A stretch of 64,000 nucleotides of DNA, taken from JAENVU01 sp031422675 (GTDB lineage Bacteria; Actinomycetota; Acidimicrobiia; IMCC26256; JAENVU01). The stretch is taken from contig JANPMG010000169.1 of NCBI GenBank assembly GCA_031422675.1, positions 1-64,000 of the forward strand, in the 5' to 3' direction. Below, one piece after another: positions 8,227 to 16,749 of this stretch. A model generated the notes under the pieces. It did no database searches. It saw only the letters and a program-made list of their open reading frames with translations, and was not told the origin of the DNA. The position numbers were made by a program, and so were the translations under genes. Positions within the stretch are counted from its first letter, which is position 1; every line of letters starts with the position of its first letter.

Positions 8227-9207
8227 TCACGAGTTCATGACCTCGGCGACCTCGCGGGCGAAGTAGGTGAGGATGAAGTCCGCGCCGGCGCGGCGAATCG
8301 CAAGGAGGTGCTCCATCGCCACCGCGTCACCGTCGATCCAGCCGTTCGCAGCCGCGGCCTTCACCATCGCGTACTCCCCACTCACGTGGTACGCCGCGAG
8401 TGGGAGATCGAACGACGCCCGGAGGGACGCAATGACATCAAGGTACGCGAGCGCCGGCTTGACCATGATCATGTCGGCGCCCTCGCCCACGTCGAGCGCG
8501 GTCTCGTCCAGGGCCTCGCGCGCGTTCCCCGGCTGCATCTGGTACCCGCGCCGGTCACCGGACTGCGGCGCACACTCCGCGGCGTCCCGGAACGGTCCGT
8601 ACAACGCGGACGCGTACTTGGCGGAGTAGGCCAGGATCGCGGTGTCGGCGTGCTGGCCGGCGTCGAGCGCCCGGCGGATCGCGCCGACCTGACCGTCCAT
8701 CATCCCACTCGGTGCCACCACGTCGGCGCCCGCGTCGGCTTGGGCCAACGCGATCGACGCGTACCGATCGAGGGTGGCGTCGTTGTCGATCTCTCCGGTG
8801 GGGCCGAGCAGTCCACAGTGACCGTGATCGGTGTACTCGTCGAGACAGGCGTCGGCCATGACGACGAGTTCGTCGCCGACCTCGTCGCGCAGATTCCTGA
8901 TCGCGACCTGCACCACGCCATCGACGGCGTCGGCGCTGCTCCCCCGACCATCCTTCCGTTCCGGGATTCCGAACAGGATCACCCCGGGAATCCCCAGGTC
9001 GGCAAGACCCCGAACCTCCCGCCGCAGACTCGCGTGAGTGTGCTGAACCACGCCGGGCATCGACGCCACCGGCTCCGGCTCGCGGATGCCTTCCTTGACG
9101 AACAGCGGGGCGACGAGGTCGTCGACGTGGAGTCGTGTCTCGGCCGCGAGCCTCCGGAACGCAGGTGTTCGTCGTAGCCGGCGGGATCGGCTCTCCGGAA
9201 AACTCAC
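8227..9207 (-). CDS. hemB: Delta-aminolevulinic acid dehydratase (porphobilinogen synthase)
   Basis: Condenses two aminolevulinates to porphobilinogen. The Schiff-base lysines are in SAKYAS (K197) and MVKPALAYLD (K250). The metal site reads CLDEYTDHGHC, giving Cys121, Asp123 and Cys131. The classic zinc enzymes have three cysteines and the magnesium type has none, so this is an intermediate Cys-Asp-Cys site. The length (326) is normal; the start is GTG 9207. It lies between cobA-hemD (9-base gap) and hemL in the same operon. Function is certain; the active-site metal cannot be told from sequence alone. Confidence 0.97.
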   Translation of the reverse strand: MSFPESRSRRLRRTPAFRRLAAETRLHVDDLVAPLFVKEGIREPEPVASMPGVVQHTHASLRREVRGLADLGIPGVILFGIPERKDGRGSSADAVDGVVQVAIRNLRDEVGDELVVMADACLDEYTDHGHCGLLGPTGEIDNDATLDRYASIALAQADAGADVVAPSGMMDGQVGAIRRALDAGQHADTAILAYSAKYASALYGPFRDAAECAPQSGDRRGYQMQPGNAREALDETALDVGEGADMIMVKPALAYLDVIASLRASFDLPLAAYHVSGEYAMVKAAAANGWIDGDAVAMEHLLAIRRAGADFILTYFAREVAEVMNS

Positions 9208-9216
9208 GGCGTCAGG

Positions 9217-10689
9217 CTACCGATCGCGATCGACGGCGAGTGCGCCGAGAATCGCGACGACGAGCCCGTCGATGGTGTGAGGATCGGCCTCGGCGTCCAC
9301 TCGGACACCGCGCGCCGCGGCGGCGTCACTCGTGACCGGGCCGATGGACACGATCGCCGGGCCGGGGCTCGGGAGCTCACCCACGAGATCGAAGAAGTTG
9401 TCGACGGTGGACGCGGACGTGAACGTGATCGCGTCCACCGCACCGGATCGAAGCTGCTCCAGGTGGTTGGGATCGGGGGCGGCGGTCACCGTGCGGTACA
9501 CCGGCATGATCTCGACGTCGTAACCGAGCCGCGCGAGTCCTTCCGGGAGCACGTCCCGGGCAGTCTCGGCGCGCGGGATCAACACTCGATCGTCGATGAG
9601 CGCCGGCGGAAAGGCCTCGAGCAGCGACTCCGCAACCGACCGGGCGGGGACGAGATCCGGACGGATGCCGAACCGCGCGAGCGACTCGGTGGTTCCCGGC
9701 CCGATCGCGCCGACGCGCAAACCCGCCAGGGCGCGGGCATCGAGATCGTGGGCCGCCAGACCACGCGTGAAGAACCCGTCCACTGCATTCACCGACGTGA
9801 ACACGATCCAGTCGTAACCGTCCAACGGTGGCAGCGAGACCGGAAGCGGTTCGATCGCGATCGTCGGGAGCTCCACGACCGCCGCGCCCAGTTCCTCGAG
9901 CCGCGCCGCCAGACTGCTGGCCTGCTCACGCGCGCGCGTGACGATGACCGTGCGCCCGAAGAGCGGGCGGGCCTCGAACCACGCGAGGTCGAGCCCGGCC
10001 ACCGCTCCCACCACGATCGCACTCGGCGAGGCGACCCCAAGTGCGGTGATCGTGGACAACGTCGCCCGAGTGGTGGCCTGCTCGGGACGCGTGCCCCAAC
10101 GGACCGCGGCGACCGGCGTGTCCGCGTCACGCCCGTTCGCCATCAGGAGTTCGACGATGGCGTCGAGTCGGCCGGCTCCCATCAAGATCACCAGGGTTCC
10201 GCCCGCCCGCGCCAAGGCGGCCCAATCGGTGTCGGTGGTGCCCTTGGCCGGGTCTTCGTGGCCGGTGACGACGGTGAAGTGAGTGGAGAGGCCGCGGTGC
10301 GTGACCGGGATCCCGGCGTACGCCGGGGCCGCGATCGCACTCGTGATCCCGGGCACCACCTCGAACCGGATGCCGGCCGCGATGAGAACCTCGGCTTCCT
10401 CACCACCGCGACCGAACACGAACGGGTCGCCACCCTTCAGCCGCACGACGGTCCGATCGGTGCGGCCGTGTTCCACGAGGGTGGCGTTGATGCCGTCCTG
10501 ATCCATCGCGACTCGTCCCGGGGCTTTCCCCACGTCGATACGCAACGCATGAGCCGGCGCGAGATCGAGGAGCGACGGGTGCGCCAGCCGGTCGTACACC
10601 ACCACGTCGGCGCGCTCGAGCAACTCACCCCCCCGCCTCGTCAACAACCCCGGGTCGCCCGGCCCGGCACCGACCAAGTACACCGTCAT
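9217..10689 (-). CDS. Fused uroporphyrinogen-III C-methyltransferase / uroporphyrinogen-III synthase (CobA-HemD)
   Basis: Residues 1-~240 are a SUMT methyltransferase: VYLVGAGPGDPGLLT at the N-terminus, VVRLKGGDPFVFGRGGEE, and VVPGITSAIAAPAYAGIPVTHR. Residues ~250-490 are uroporphyrinogen-III synthase, with weak but recognisable features (TVIVTRAREQASSLAARLEELG, DWIVFTSVNAVDGF). The fusion makes uroporphyrinogen III and can divert it to precorrin-2 for siroheme or cobalamin; it is common in Gram-positive bacteria. The start is ATG 10689. The region just upstream carries a duplicated copy of this gene's first codons. The siroheme dehydrogenase that would use precorrin-2 is in the same operon. 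Confidence 0.94.
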   Translation of the reverse strand: MTVYLVGAGPGDPGLLTRRGGELLERADVVVYDRLAHPSLLDLAPAHALRIDVGKAPGRVAMDQDGINATLVEHGRTDRTVVRLKGGDPFVFGRGGEEAEVLIAAGIRFEVVPGITSAIAAPAYAGIPVTHRGLSTHFTVVTGHEDPAKGTTDTDWAALARAGGTLVILMGAGRLDAIVELLMANGRDADTPVAAVRWGTRPEQATTRATLSTITALGVASPSAIVVGAVAGLDLAWFEARPLFGRTVIVTRAREQASSLAARLEELGAAVVELPTIAIEPLPVSLPPLDGYDWIVFTSVNAVDGFFTRGLAAHDLDARALAGLRVGAIGPGTTESLARFGIRPDLVPARSVAESLLEAFPPALIDDRVLIPRAETARDVLPEGLARLGYDVEIMPVYRTVTAAPDPNHLEQLRSGAVDAITFTSASTVDNFFDLVGELPSPGPAIVSIGPVTSDAAAARGVRVDAEADPHTIDGLVVAILGALAVDRDR

Positions 10690-10791
10690 CGGTCGACCCC
10701 CACGCCAGCGGTGACGGGCCACGCGCGACGAACCCGTCCGGCACCGACCAAGTACACGGTCATCGGTCGACCCCCACGCCAGCGGTGACGG
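10664..10791. repeat. 74-bp-period tandem duplication at the hemC / cobA-hemD junction
   Basis: A 54-base segment at 10664-10717 recurs at 10738-10791 with one mismatch (10683 versus 10757), giving a period of 74 bases. The original copy spans the ATG and first codons of cobA-hemD; the second copy ends exactly at the hemC stop codon. Because 74 is not a multiple of three, the extra copy is out of frame with the gene. Confidence 0.95.
10686..10763 (-). CDS. Possible 25-residue leader peptide created by the duplication before cobA-hemD
   Basis: The duplicated start region gives an ATG at 10763 whose first nine codons repeat the start of CobA (MTVYLVGAG). The frame then continues out of phase and stops at 10686-10688, overlapping the real cobA-hemD ATG as ATGA. 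It begins 28 bases after the hemC stop. It could couple translation of cobA-hemD to hemC, or be a neutral scar. The ORF is certain; its expression is not known. Confidence 0.35.
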   Translation of the reverse strand: MTVYLVGAGRVRRAWPVTAGVGVDR

Positions 10792-11688
10792 TCACGCCGT
10801 CGGTCCCGATTCGAGGAGGGCGCGGCCGCCGTGATCGTCGAGGATCGTGCGGGCCACGACGGTGCCGAGAAGTTCGGGATCGGCGTCGTTCGCACCGGCG
10901 CGCGCCACCGTCGAGCCGTCCATCGCGGCGAGCAGCGCATCCAGCCGAATGCCCTGTTGCGCGTCGACGGTGGCGTACGCGGCGCACGGCATGGTGCAGC
11001 CACCGCCGAGTTCCCGAAGGTACGCGCGTTCGGCGAGGAGCGCGGTGTGCGCGTCCTCGTCGTCGATGAGCTTCAGCGCTTCCAGCGAAGCTTCGTCATC
11101 GATCCGGCACTCGACCGCGAGGGCACCCTGGCCGATCATGGGCAACATCAGATCCACCTCCAGCACTTCCGCGATGTGCTCGGTCAGTCCGAGCCGCTCC
11201 AGGGGCGCGAGCGCCACGACGATTGCATCGAAGTCCGCGGCGCGTTCGATCCGGGTCCCGATGTTGCCCCGCAGTTCGCCGAAGTGAAGGTCCGGTCGTA
11301 CCGCCGCGAGTTGGGCGCGCCGCCGGACTGCGCCGGTGCCGACGGTGCCGCCGTCCGCGATCGCACCGAGACGCGCCCCGACGAGCGCGTCTCGCACATC
11401 ACCCCGTTCGGGAACCGCCCCGATGACGAGACCGTCGGCGGTGACCGCCGGAAGATCCTTGGCCGAGTGCACCGCGAAGTCGGCGTCGCCACGCCGCACG
11501 GCTTCTTGTACCTCTTTCACGAACACCCCGGTCCCACCGATTGCGTGAATCGCGCTGGTCCGATCGCGGTCGCCGCGCGTGCTGACCACCACCAGCTCAG
11601 TGGCTCCACCCAGCTGGGTGGCAACCCGCTCCGCCTGCCAGCGCGCCAGCGCACTCCCGCGCGTCGCGATGCGAATCGGTCGGCTCAT
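10792..11688 (-). CDS. hemC: Hydroxymethylbilane synthase (porphobilinogen deaminase)
   Basis: Polymerises four porphobilinogens into hydroxymethylbilane. The N-terminus IRIATRGSALARWQAE, the FAVHSAKDLP block, the TGAVRRRAQL arginine-rich site, and the cofactor cysteine in LGGGCTMPCAAYA are all present. A second cysteine four residues after the cofactor cysteine is unusual but probably harmless. It is 298 residues long, normal for the family. It overlaps hemA by four bases (ATGA), implying translational coupling. The stop abuts the duplicated segment before cobA-hemD. Confidence 0.97.
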   Translation of the reverse strand: MSRPIRIATRGSALARWQAERVATQLGGATELVVVSTRGDRDRTSAIHAIGGTGVFVKEVQEAVRRGDADFAVHSAKDLPAVTADGLVIGAVPERGDVRDALVGARLGAIADGGTVGTGAVRRRAQLAAVRPDLHFGELRGNIGTRIERAADFDAIVVALAPLERLGLTEHIAEVLEVDLMLPMIGQGALAVECRIDDEASLEALKLIDDEDAHTALLAERAYLRELGGGCTMPCAAYATVDAQQGIRLDALLAAMDGSTVARAGANDADPELLGTVVARTILDDHGGRALLESGPTA

Positions 11689-12959
11689 TCCTCGGGTTCG
11701 CGGATGTCGAAGAGCGACGCCAGCGCGTCCGAGTACAGCTCACCGCGCGCGGTGCCGGCCGCTTCCTTCAGCCGTACCGTCGGCTCGTGCAGGAGCTTGT
11801 TGACGATTCCGTGAGTCAACGCCTCGATCGCGTTACGCGTGTCGTCGTCTAGGCCGTCGAGCTTGGTGCGGAACCGCACCAGTTCGCTCTGGCGCACGGT
11901 CTCGGCCCGTTCCCGCAGACTCGTGACCAGCGGCGCGACTTCGCGCGCGGCGCGGTCGGTCTGGAATCTTTCCAACTCCTCGCTGATGATCTCGCGCACC
12001 GTCGCGATCTCTCGTCGCCGCTCGTCGATCGCGGCTTCGGTGAGTTGGTGGAGGTCGTCGACATCCCGGAGGGTGACGCCGGGAATCTGCGCGGCGCCCG
12101 GATCCACGTCGCGCGGCACGGCGACGTCGACGATGAGCAGGGGCACACCGTCACGGCGTTCCATCACCGCCTCGACGTCGGCGCGCTCCACGTGGACCTC
12201 GGTGGAGTCGGTCGCCGTGAGCAGCACGTCCACGCTGGTGAGCACGTCTTGCAGGTCACCGAGCGGAACGGCTCGGCCGCCGAGGCGCTCGGCGAGCGCG
12301 ACCGCACGGGCGTGGGTCCGGTTGGCCACCACCACCTCGCCCACCCCGGCCGTGATCAAGGATTGCCCGAGACCTTCGGCAACGTCACCGGCACCGAGAA
12401 TCAACACCGATCGCCCGCGCAGCGAGAACATCGTCCGTTCGGCGAGCGCCACCGCGGCCGACGACACCGAGAGCGCGCGCCGGCCGATCGCGGTCTCGGT
12501 ACGCACGCGCTTGCCGAGTTCGATCGCGTGGCGGAAGACGCGCGCCATGGCCTGCCCGGAGGCACCTTCGGCTTCGGCGAGCTGCCACGCGTCTCGAACC
12601 TGTCCGAGGATCTCGCCTTCGCCCACGATCATCGAGTCCAGCCCGGCCGCGACACCGAACAAGTGGCTGACCGCGCTGTCGTCGTAATAGGTGTAGAGGT
12701 GCTCGGAGAAGTCCTCGGGCGGCGCTGCGCCCTGCTCGGAAAGAAACTCGAGCACGTCCGAGACCGCGGAATGGAACTTCGTCGACCGGGCGTAGATCTC
12801 GGTGCGGTTGCAGGTGGAGAGCAGAACGACTTCGGCCAGATGCTCCCGAACCGAGAGATCGTGCAGGGCTTTGACCATGCGCGACGACGGCACCGCGACG
12901 CGCTCGCGCAACTCGACGGGCGCGGTGCGATGGTTGAGTCCGACCACGATCACAGACAC
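11685..12959 (-). CDS. hemA: Glutamyl-tRNA reductase
   Basis: First committed enzyme of the C5 heme pathway; reduces glutamyl-tRNA(Glu) to glutamate-1-semialdehyde. The N-terminal GLNHRTAPVELRE and catalytic cysteine block LLSTCNRTEIYA are present. So are the VGEGEILGQVRDAW motif, a Rossmann-type NADPH site (LILGAGDVAEGL) and the C-terminal dimerisation helices. The length (424) is usual. It starts at GTG 12959, overlapping the siroheme dehydrogenase gene by ten bases, and overlaps hemC by four, so three consecutive genes are coupled. HemA and HemL together supply aminolevulinate from glutamyl-tRNA. Confidence 0.97.
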   Translation of the reverse strand: MSVIVVGLNHRTAPVELRERVAVPSSRMVKALHDLSVREHLAEVVLLSTCNRTEIYARSTKFHSAVSDVLEFLSEQGAAPPEDFSEHLYTYYDDSAVSHLFGVAAGLDSMIVGEGEILGQVRDAWQLAEAEGASGQAMARVFRHAIELGKRVRTETAIGRRALSVSSAAVALAERTMFSLRGRSVLILGAGDVAEGLGQSLITAGVGEVVVANRTHARAVALAERLGGRAVPLGDLQDVLTSVDVLLTATDSTEVHVERADVEAVMERRDGVPLLIVDVAVPRDVDPGAAQIPGVTLRDVDDLHQLTEAAIDERRREIATVREIISEELERFQTDRAAREVAPLVTSLRERAETVRQSELVRFRTKLDGLDDDTRNAIEALTHGIVNKLLHEPTVRLKEAAGTARGELYSDALASLFDIREPEE

Positions 12960-13582
12960 GAGCGGAGCAACTCCCTTGCTTCGGCCTCACGGCCTTGGCG
13001 AACGAGGTCGAGGATGCCGGAATCGAACGCCTGTCGCCAATCGGCGTCCTCGCTCGAACGCCCGGACGAGCGAATCGCTTCCCGGGCTTCGGACAGCAGT
13101 TCCAAGAGCCGCTCGTACTCTGGGCCCATTTCGGTGCCGACGTGGGCCTTGAGGAACGTCGCCAACGCGGGACTTCGACCATTCGTCCCGATCGTGACCA
13201 CGAGATCGCCCTGGCGGACGACCGACATGAGCGTGAAGGAACAGTTGGCGGGGTCGTCGGCGGAGTTCACCCAGATCTGGCGGGCCTCGCCGGCGTCGTA
13301 CACCGCTTGGTTGACTGCGGCGTCGGCGGTCGCGGTGAAGGCAAGCCATGCGCCGTCGAGATCGGACGGCTCGAACCTCCGGGGTTCCCAGACGAGCCGG
13401 CCCGCCGCCGCGCCGGCTCGGATCGATTCCACGGCATCTGGCGCGACCACCACGACCTGTGCGTCGGCTTCGAGGAGCGCTGCGAGTTTCCGAGCCGCGA
13501 TCCGGCCTGCGCCCACCATCACGACCCGACGCCCGGCGACGAGGAAGTTCGCCGGGTACCCCACCAGGCTCGGGCGGCTCAT
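12950..13582 (-). CDS. Precorrin-2 dehydrogenase / sirohydrochlorin ferrochelatase domain protein
   Basis: This 210-residue protein corresponds to the N-terminal (CysG-B/MET8-like) half of siroheme synthase. It starts with a dinucleotide fold (VVMVGAGRIAARKLAALLEADAQVVVVAP), here split in mention, and contains the NSADDPANCSF block typical of precorrin-2 dehydrogenases. It would oxidise precorrin-2 and may also insert iron to give siroheme. The start is ATG 13582, overlapping the rex stop as ATGA. Together with the methyltransferase half of CobA-HemD it completes siroheme synthesis inside the heme operon. Whether the ferrochelatase activity is present cannot be judged from motifs. Confidence 0.9.
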   Translation of the reverse strand: MSRPSLVGYPANFLVAGRRVVMVGAGRIAARKLAALLEADAQVVVVAPDAVESIRAGAAAGRLVWEPRRFEPSDLDGAWLAFTATADAAVNQAVYDAGEARQIWVNSADDPANCSFTLMSVVRQGDLVVTIGTNGRSPALATFLKAHVGTEMGPEYERLLELLSEAREAIRSSGRSSEDADWRQAFDSGILDLVRQGREAEARELLRSCL

Positions 13583-14250
13583 GCGATTCGCTCCTTGATC
13601 CGGCGGTGGGATTGGTAGAAGGAGAGGATCTGGAGCTCGGTGGCGAGATCGACCTTGCGGACCGACACCCCGTCCGGAACGACGATGACCGCCGGGGCGA
13701 AGTTCAGGATCGACGCCACGCCGGCCGCGACGAGCCGGTCCGCGACGGCTTGGGCGGCGGCGGCGGGGGTGGCGATGATGCCGATGGTGATCCCGCGGGT
13801 GCGCACGATCTCGGTGACGTCGGCCAACGCCTCGACCGCCAGTCCGTTGACCACCATGCCCACCTTGGCCGGGTCGGCGTCCACGAGCGCGAGCACCCGG
13901 AATCCACGATCGGTCAAGCCGGCGTAATTGGCGAGCGCATGTCCGAGGTTGCCGACGCCGACGATCGCGACCGGCCAGTCGTGGGTGAGGCCCAGCTCTC
14001 GTGAAATCCGATCGAGAAGAAACGTCACCTCGTATCCCACCCCCCGGGTGCCGTACGAGCCGAGATACGAGAGGTCCTTGCGCACTTGTGCCGCGTTGAC
14101 GCCGGCCATCGCCGCGAGGCGGTCCGACGACACGGTCTCCACGCCGCCGTCGGTGATCTCGAGCAGCGCCCGGTAGTACAGAGGGAGGCGAGCGACCGCC
14201 GCCGCCGGGATCTTTCGTGCGCTGCCCTGCGCTCCCGATCGCTGTACCAA
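13579..14250 (-). CDS. rex: Redox-sensing transcriptional repressor Rex
   Basis: Rex senses the NADH/NAD+ ratio and represses respiratory genes. The N-terminal winged helix (RKIPAAAVARLPLYYRALLE ... AAQVRKDLSYLGSYG) and the NADH-binding Rossmann motif VGVGNLGHALANY are clear, as is the C-terminal FYQSHRR region. The frame is open to TTG 14304. A likely -10 box sits directly before that codon, so I prefer TTG 14250, which leaves a short leader and still contains the whole fold. It is the first gene of the siroheme/heme operon and overlaps the next gene (ATGA), so Rex would control heme synthesis and itself. Confidence 0.93.
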   Translation of the reverse strand: MVQRSGAQGSARKIPAAAVARLPLYYRALLEITDGGVETVSSDRLAAMAGVNAAQVRKDLSYLGSYGTRGVGYEVTFLLDRISRELGLTHDWPVAIVGVGNLGHALANYAGLTDRGFRVLALVDADPAKVGMVVNGLAVEALADVTEIVRTRGITIGIIATPAAAAQAVADRLVAAGVASILNFAPAVIVVPDGVSVRKVDLATELQILSFYQSHRRIKERIA

Positions 14251-14304
14251 CGTGAGCCCTACTTCGACACACCCGAGCGCGTCACCCGGGTTCGGATCGG
14301 TCAA

Positions 14305-14334
14305 GTTACACCGGTCTCGTGCAGTTCTTCACAA
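14305..14334 (-). promoter_or_regulatory. rex-hem operon promoter with Rex operator
   Basis: On the minus strand TTGTGA (14334-14329) and TGTAAC (14310-14305), 18 bases apart, form a plausible sigma-70-type promoter. The overlapping plus-strand sequence TCGTGCAGTTCTTCACAA (14317-14334) matches the Rex consensus TTGTGAANNNNTTCACAA at 12 of 14 defined positions. This placement over the -35 and spacer is what autorepression would need. The match is seen directly; binding is inferred. Confidence 0.65.
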
Positions 14335-14443
14335 GCAGAGACCGCCGGCCGGGAGCTGCGGTGGGTCCGCGCGCCGAAGCTCCCGACATCGATCCGGACT
14401 CGTTGGCCGAACCGGTGAGGTCGAGGCCTACGCTCGCTGGCCC

Positions 14444-15130
14444 ATGGTCGTCGGGCTCGCCTTCATCGCCACCGCCGTGGCGACCCTCTTCGCCCAGGCC
14501 ACGCTCGTCCGGGCGACCCGCCATCACCGTCCGCAGGACCGGGCGTGGACGGTGTCGTTGGCGTGCGTGGCGTTGGCGTCGGCGGCGTTGGCCTCCGGCG
14601 CGTCGACGGGCTGGGACAACGGCACCTTTCGGGTGTTCTACCTCCTCGGTGCGGTGGTGTCGGTGCCGTGGTTGGCCCTCGGCACCGTGTATCTACTCGC
14701 GCCGGTCGCGGGCCGGCGCGCCGAGCGCGTGCTGGTCCTCTTCAGCGGTCTTGCTACCGGGGTACTCCTCTCGACCCCGATGCAACCGGTAGGCGGAACG
14801 GCCATCCCCGTCGGTCACGAGGTGTTCGCTGGCTTCCCCCGCGTGCTCGCCGGCATCGGGAACGGTGTCGGCGCCACGGTCATCATCGTGGGCGCGCTGA
14901 TCTCCGCCTGGCGCTTCGGCCGCGATCGTTCACGAGTGGGAAACGGTCGCCGCGCCGGCGCCAATCTCCTGATCGCGCTCGGCACGGTGGTGCTCTCGAG
15001 CGGGGGCCTCATCCAGGGGATCGCCGGAAAGGACGGCGCGTTCGTGGTGACGCTCGCGCTCGGGATCAGCGTGATCTACGCCGGATTCCTCGTGGCCGGG
15101 TCTGCGCCCGCCCCGAGAACTCAGCCCTGA
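14444..15130 (+). CDS. Polytopic membrane protein of unknown function
   Basis: This 228-residue protein has about seven hydrophobic helices and short loops. The last loop includes a basic patch (RFGRDRSRVGNGRR). No catalytic motif or named family is recognised. ATG 14444 was chosen because the protein begins there with a hydrophobic helix (MVVGLAFIATAVATLFAQ), while the upstream in-frame residues are Arg/Ser-rich and look non-coding. It is divergent from rex and might share its control region, although 140 bases separate the starts. It ends convergently with the acyl-CoA ligase gene over a pair of hairpins. Confidence 0.7.
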   Translation: MVVGLAFIATAVATLFAQATLVRATRHHRPQDRAWTVSLACVALASAALASGASTGWDNGTFRVFYLLGAVVSVPWLALGTVYLLAPVAGRRAERVLVLFSGLATGVLLSTPMQPVGGTAIPVGHEVFAGFPRVLAGIGNGVGATVIIVGALISAWRFGRDRSRVGNGRRAGANLLIALGTVVLSSGGLIQGIAGKDGAFVVTLALGISVIYAGFLVAGSAPAPRTQP

Positions 15131-15155
15131 TCGGTCAGGTCTGATCAGTCAGGGC
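15124..15155. terminator. Hairpin repeats between convergent genes
   Basis: GCCCTGA (15124-15130) and TCAGGGC (15149-15155) are inverted. Inside lie two near-identical 13-mers, CTGATCGGTCAGG (15127-15139) and CTGATCAGTCAGG (15141-15153), each itself able to fold. Both flanking stop codons lie in or next to this block. A bidirectional terminator is likely, but there is no T-run. Confidence 0.4.
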
Positions 15156-16595
15156 GCGCCGCACGACTTTGCCGGCCTGGTTCCGCGGCAGCTCGTCGAT
15201 CAGTTCCAACGTGGCCGGCACCTTGTAGCGGGCGAGGCGACGGGCGACATGGTCGCGCAGCGCGGCCAGGGTCGGAGCGGCACCCGGTGACGCGACGACG
15301 AATGCAGCGATCGCCTCGCCGGTGCGCGCGTTCGGCAGGCCGATTACGGCCACGTCGGCGACATCGGGATGCTCGATGAGCACATCCTCGACCTCGGCCG
15401 GATAAACGTTGAAGCCCGACACGATGATCAGGTCCTTCAGGCGGTCGACGAGGCTCAGGAACCCGTGGTCATCCGCCACCGCGACGTCACCGGTGCGCAG
15501 CCATCCGTTCTGGAGCACCCGGGCCGTGGCCTCGGGATCGTCCCAGTAGCCGATGAAGACGTTCGGCCCGCGAACCCAGATCTCGCCTGGATCGCCGACC
15601 AGTACGTCGCCGCCGTCGGCATCCACGAGGCGGACCTCCACACCCGGGAGCGGCGGACCGATCGACCCGGAACGCGGACTGCGATCGACGGCGGTCGTGG
15701 CCACGATCGGCGCAGCCTCGGTGAGGCCATAACCCTCGTAGACGGTCACGCCGAATCGCGCCTGGAAGCGGGAGCCCACGGACTCGGGGAGTTCCGCCGC
15801 GCCCGACACCGCGAGCCGGGTGCTCACGAACGAATCGGCCGGCGCATCGGACTCGGAGAGTTCGAGGAACGCCGCAAACATCGCGGGTACTCCGGCCACG
15901 ATCGTGGCGCGCTCGCGGCGAATGATCTCGACCGCGCGCGCGGCGTCGAACTGCGCCAGGAGCACCGAGCGGACGCCCCCGGTGAGCGCAACCCCCAGCG
16001 CAACGTTGAGCCCGAAGACGTGAAAGAACGGCAGGGTCGCGAGCCCGACGTCGTCGGGACCCACGGCAAGGCCCGGGTGGGACTGCACCTGCGCAATGTT
16101 GGCCGCCAGGTTCCCGTGGGTGAGCATGGCGGCACGCGGCGACCCGGCCGTGCCCGACGTGAACAACAGCACCGCGAGGTCGCCGTCGGCCCGGTCGACC
16201 GCCGCGGCCATCTCCGGACCGTCCGGAAGGGCCGAGCTCGCGACTGCGCCGGTCACCTCCAGTCCGTGATCGACGCCGGTGCCACACACGAGCAGCCGGG
16301 CACCGACCCGCTCGAACTCGGCAGCCAGCGCGGCGACGGGCGCCAACGGATTCAACGGCACCGCCACCGCGCCACACCACAGGGCCCCCAGATAGGCGTC
16401 CACGAAGCTGAGGTCGTTGGCGGCCGCAATCGCCACCCGGTCTCCGGGGCGGACACCAAGTTGATCGAAGGCGCCGGCAGTTTGAGCGGCGCGGGCCCGG
16501 AGGCCGCCGAAGCTGACCGTGACCTCACCATCGAGGATCGCAGTCGCGTCGGGAGCCAGCTCGGCATGACGCAGGAGAGTCGAGACCAAGTTCAC
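15135..16595 (-). CDS. AMP-dependent acyl-CoA synthetase / ligase
   Basis: Member of the adenylate-forming family that activates carboxylates via acyl-AMP to acyl-CoA. The phosphate loop LLFTSGTAGSPRAAMLTHGN, the YEGYGLTEAAPI motif, the hinge GWLRTGDVA, and the C-terminal catalytic lysine in PRNQAGKVVRRAL are all present. The length (486) is typical of short fatty-acyl or aryl-CoA ligases. Substrate cannot be deduced. It stands alone between a membrane protein and a secreted protein gene, so context gives no pathway. Confidence 0.9.
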   Translation of the reverse strand: MNLVSTLLRHAELAPDATAILDGEVTVSFGGLRARAAQTAGAFDQLGVRPGDRVAIAAANDLSFVDAYLGALWCGAVAVPLNPLAPVAALAAEFERVGARLLVCGTGVDHGLEVTGAVASSALPDGPEMAAAVDRADGDLAVLLFTSGTAGSPRAAMLTHGNLAANIAQVQSHPGLAVGPDDVGLATLPFFHVFGLNVALGVALTGGVRSVLLAQFDAARAVEIIRRERATIVAGVPAMFAAFLELSESDAPADSFVSTRLAVSGAAELPESVGSRFQARFGVTVYEGYGLTEAAPIVATTAVDRSPRSGSIGPPLPGVEVRLVDADGGDVLVGDPGEIWVRGPNVFIGYWDDPEATARVLQNGWLRTGDVAVADDHGFLSLVDRLKDLIIVSGFNVYPAEVEDVLIEHPDVADVAVIGLPNARTGEAIAAFVVASPGAAPTLAALRDHVARRLARYKVPATLELIDELPRNQAGKVVRRALTDQT

Positions 16596-16749
16596 GGCCC
16601 GAGAGTCTGCCAGACGGACTCGGGCATCCGATCAGAGGTCCCCGGGACCAGGAAATCTCGCTCGCCCCGCTCAAGTCCGGTCACCACACCGCCGATGACT
16701 GGATTCGGAACATGACAGGAAGCAAAACGGGGCGAAATGGGAGGCACCG

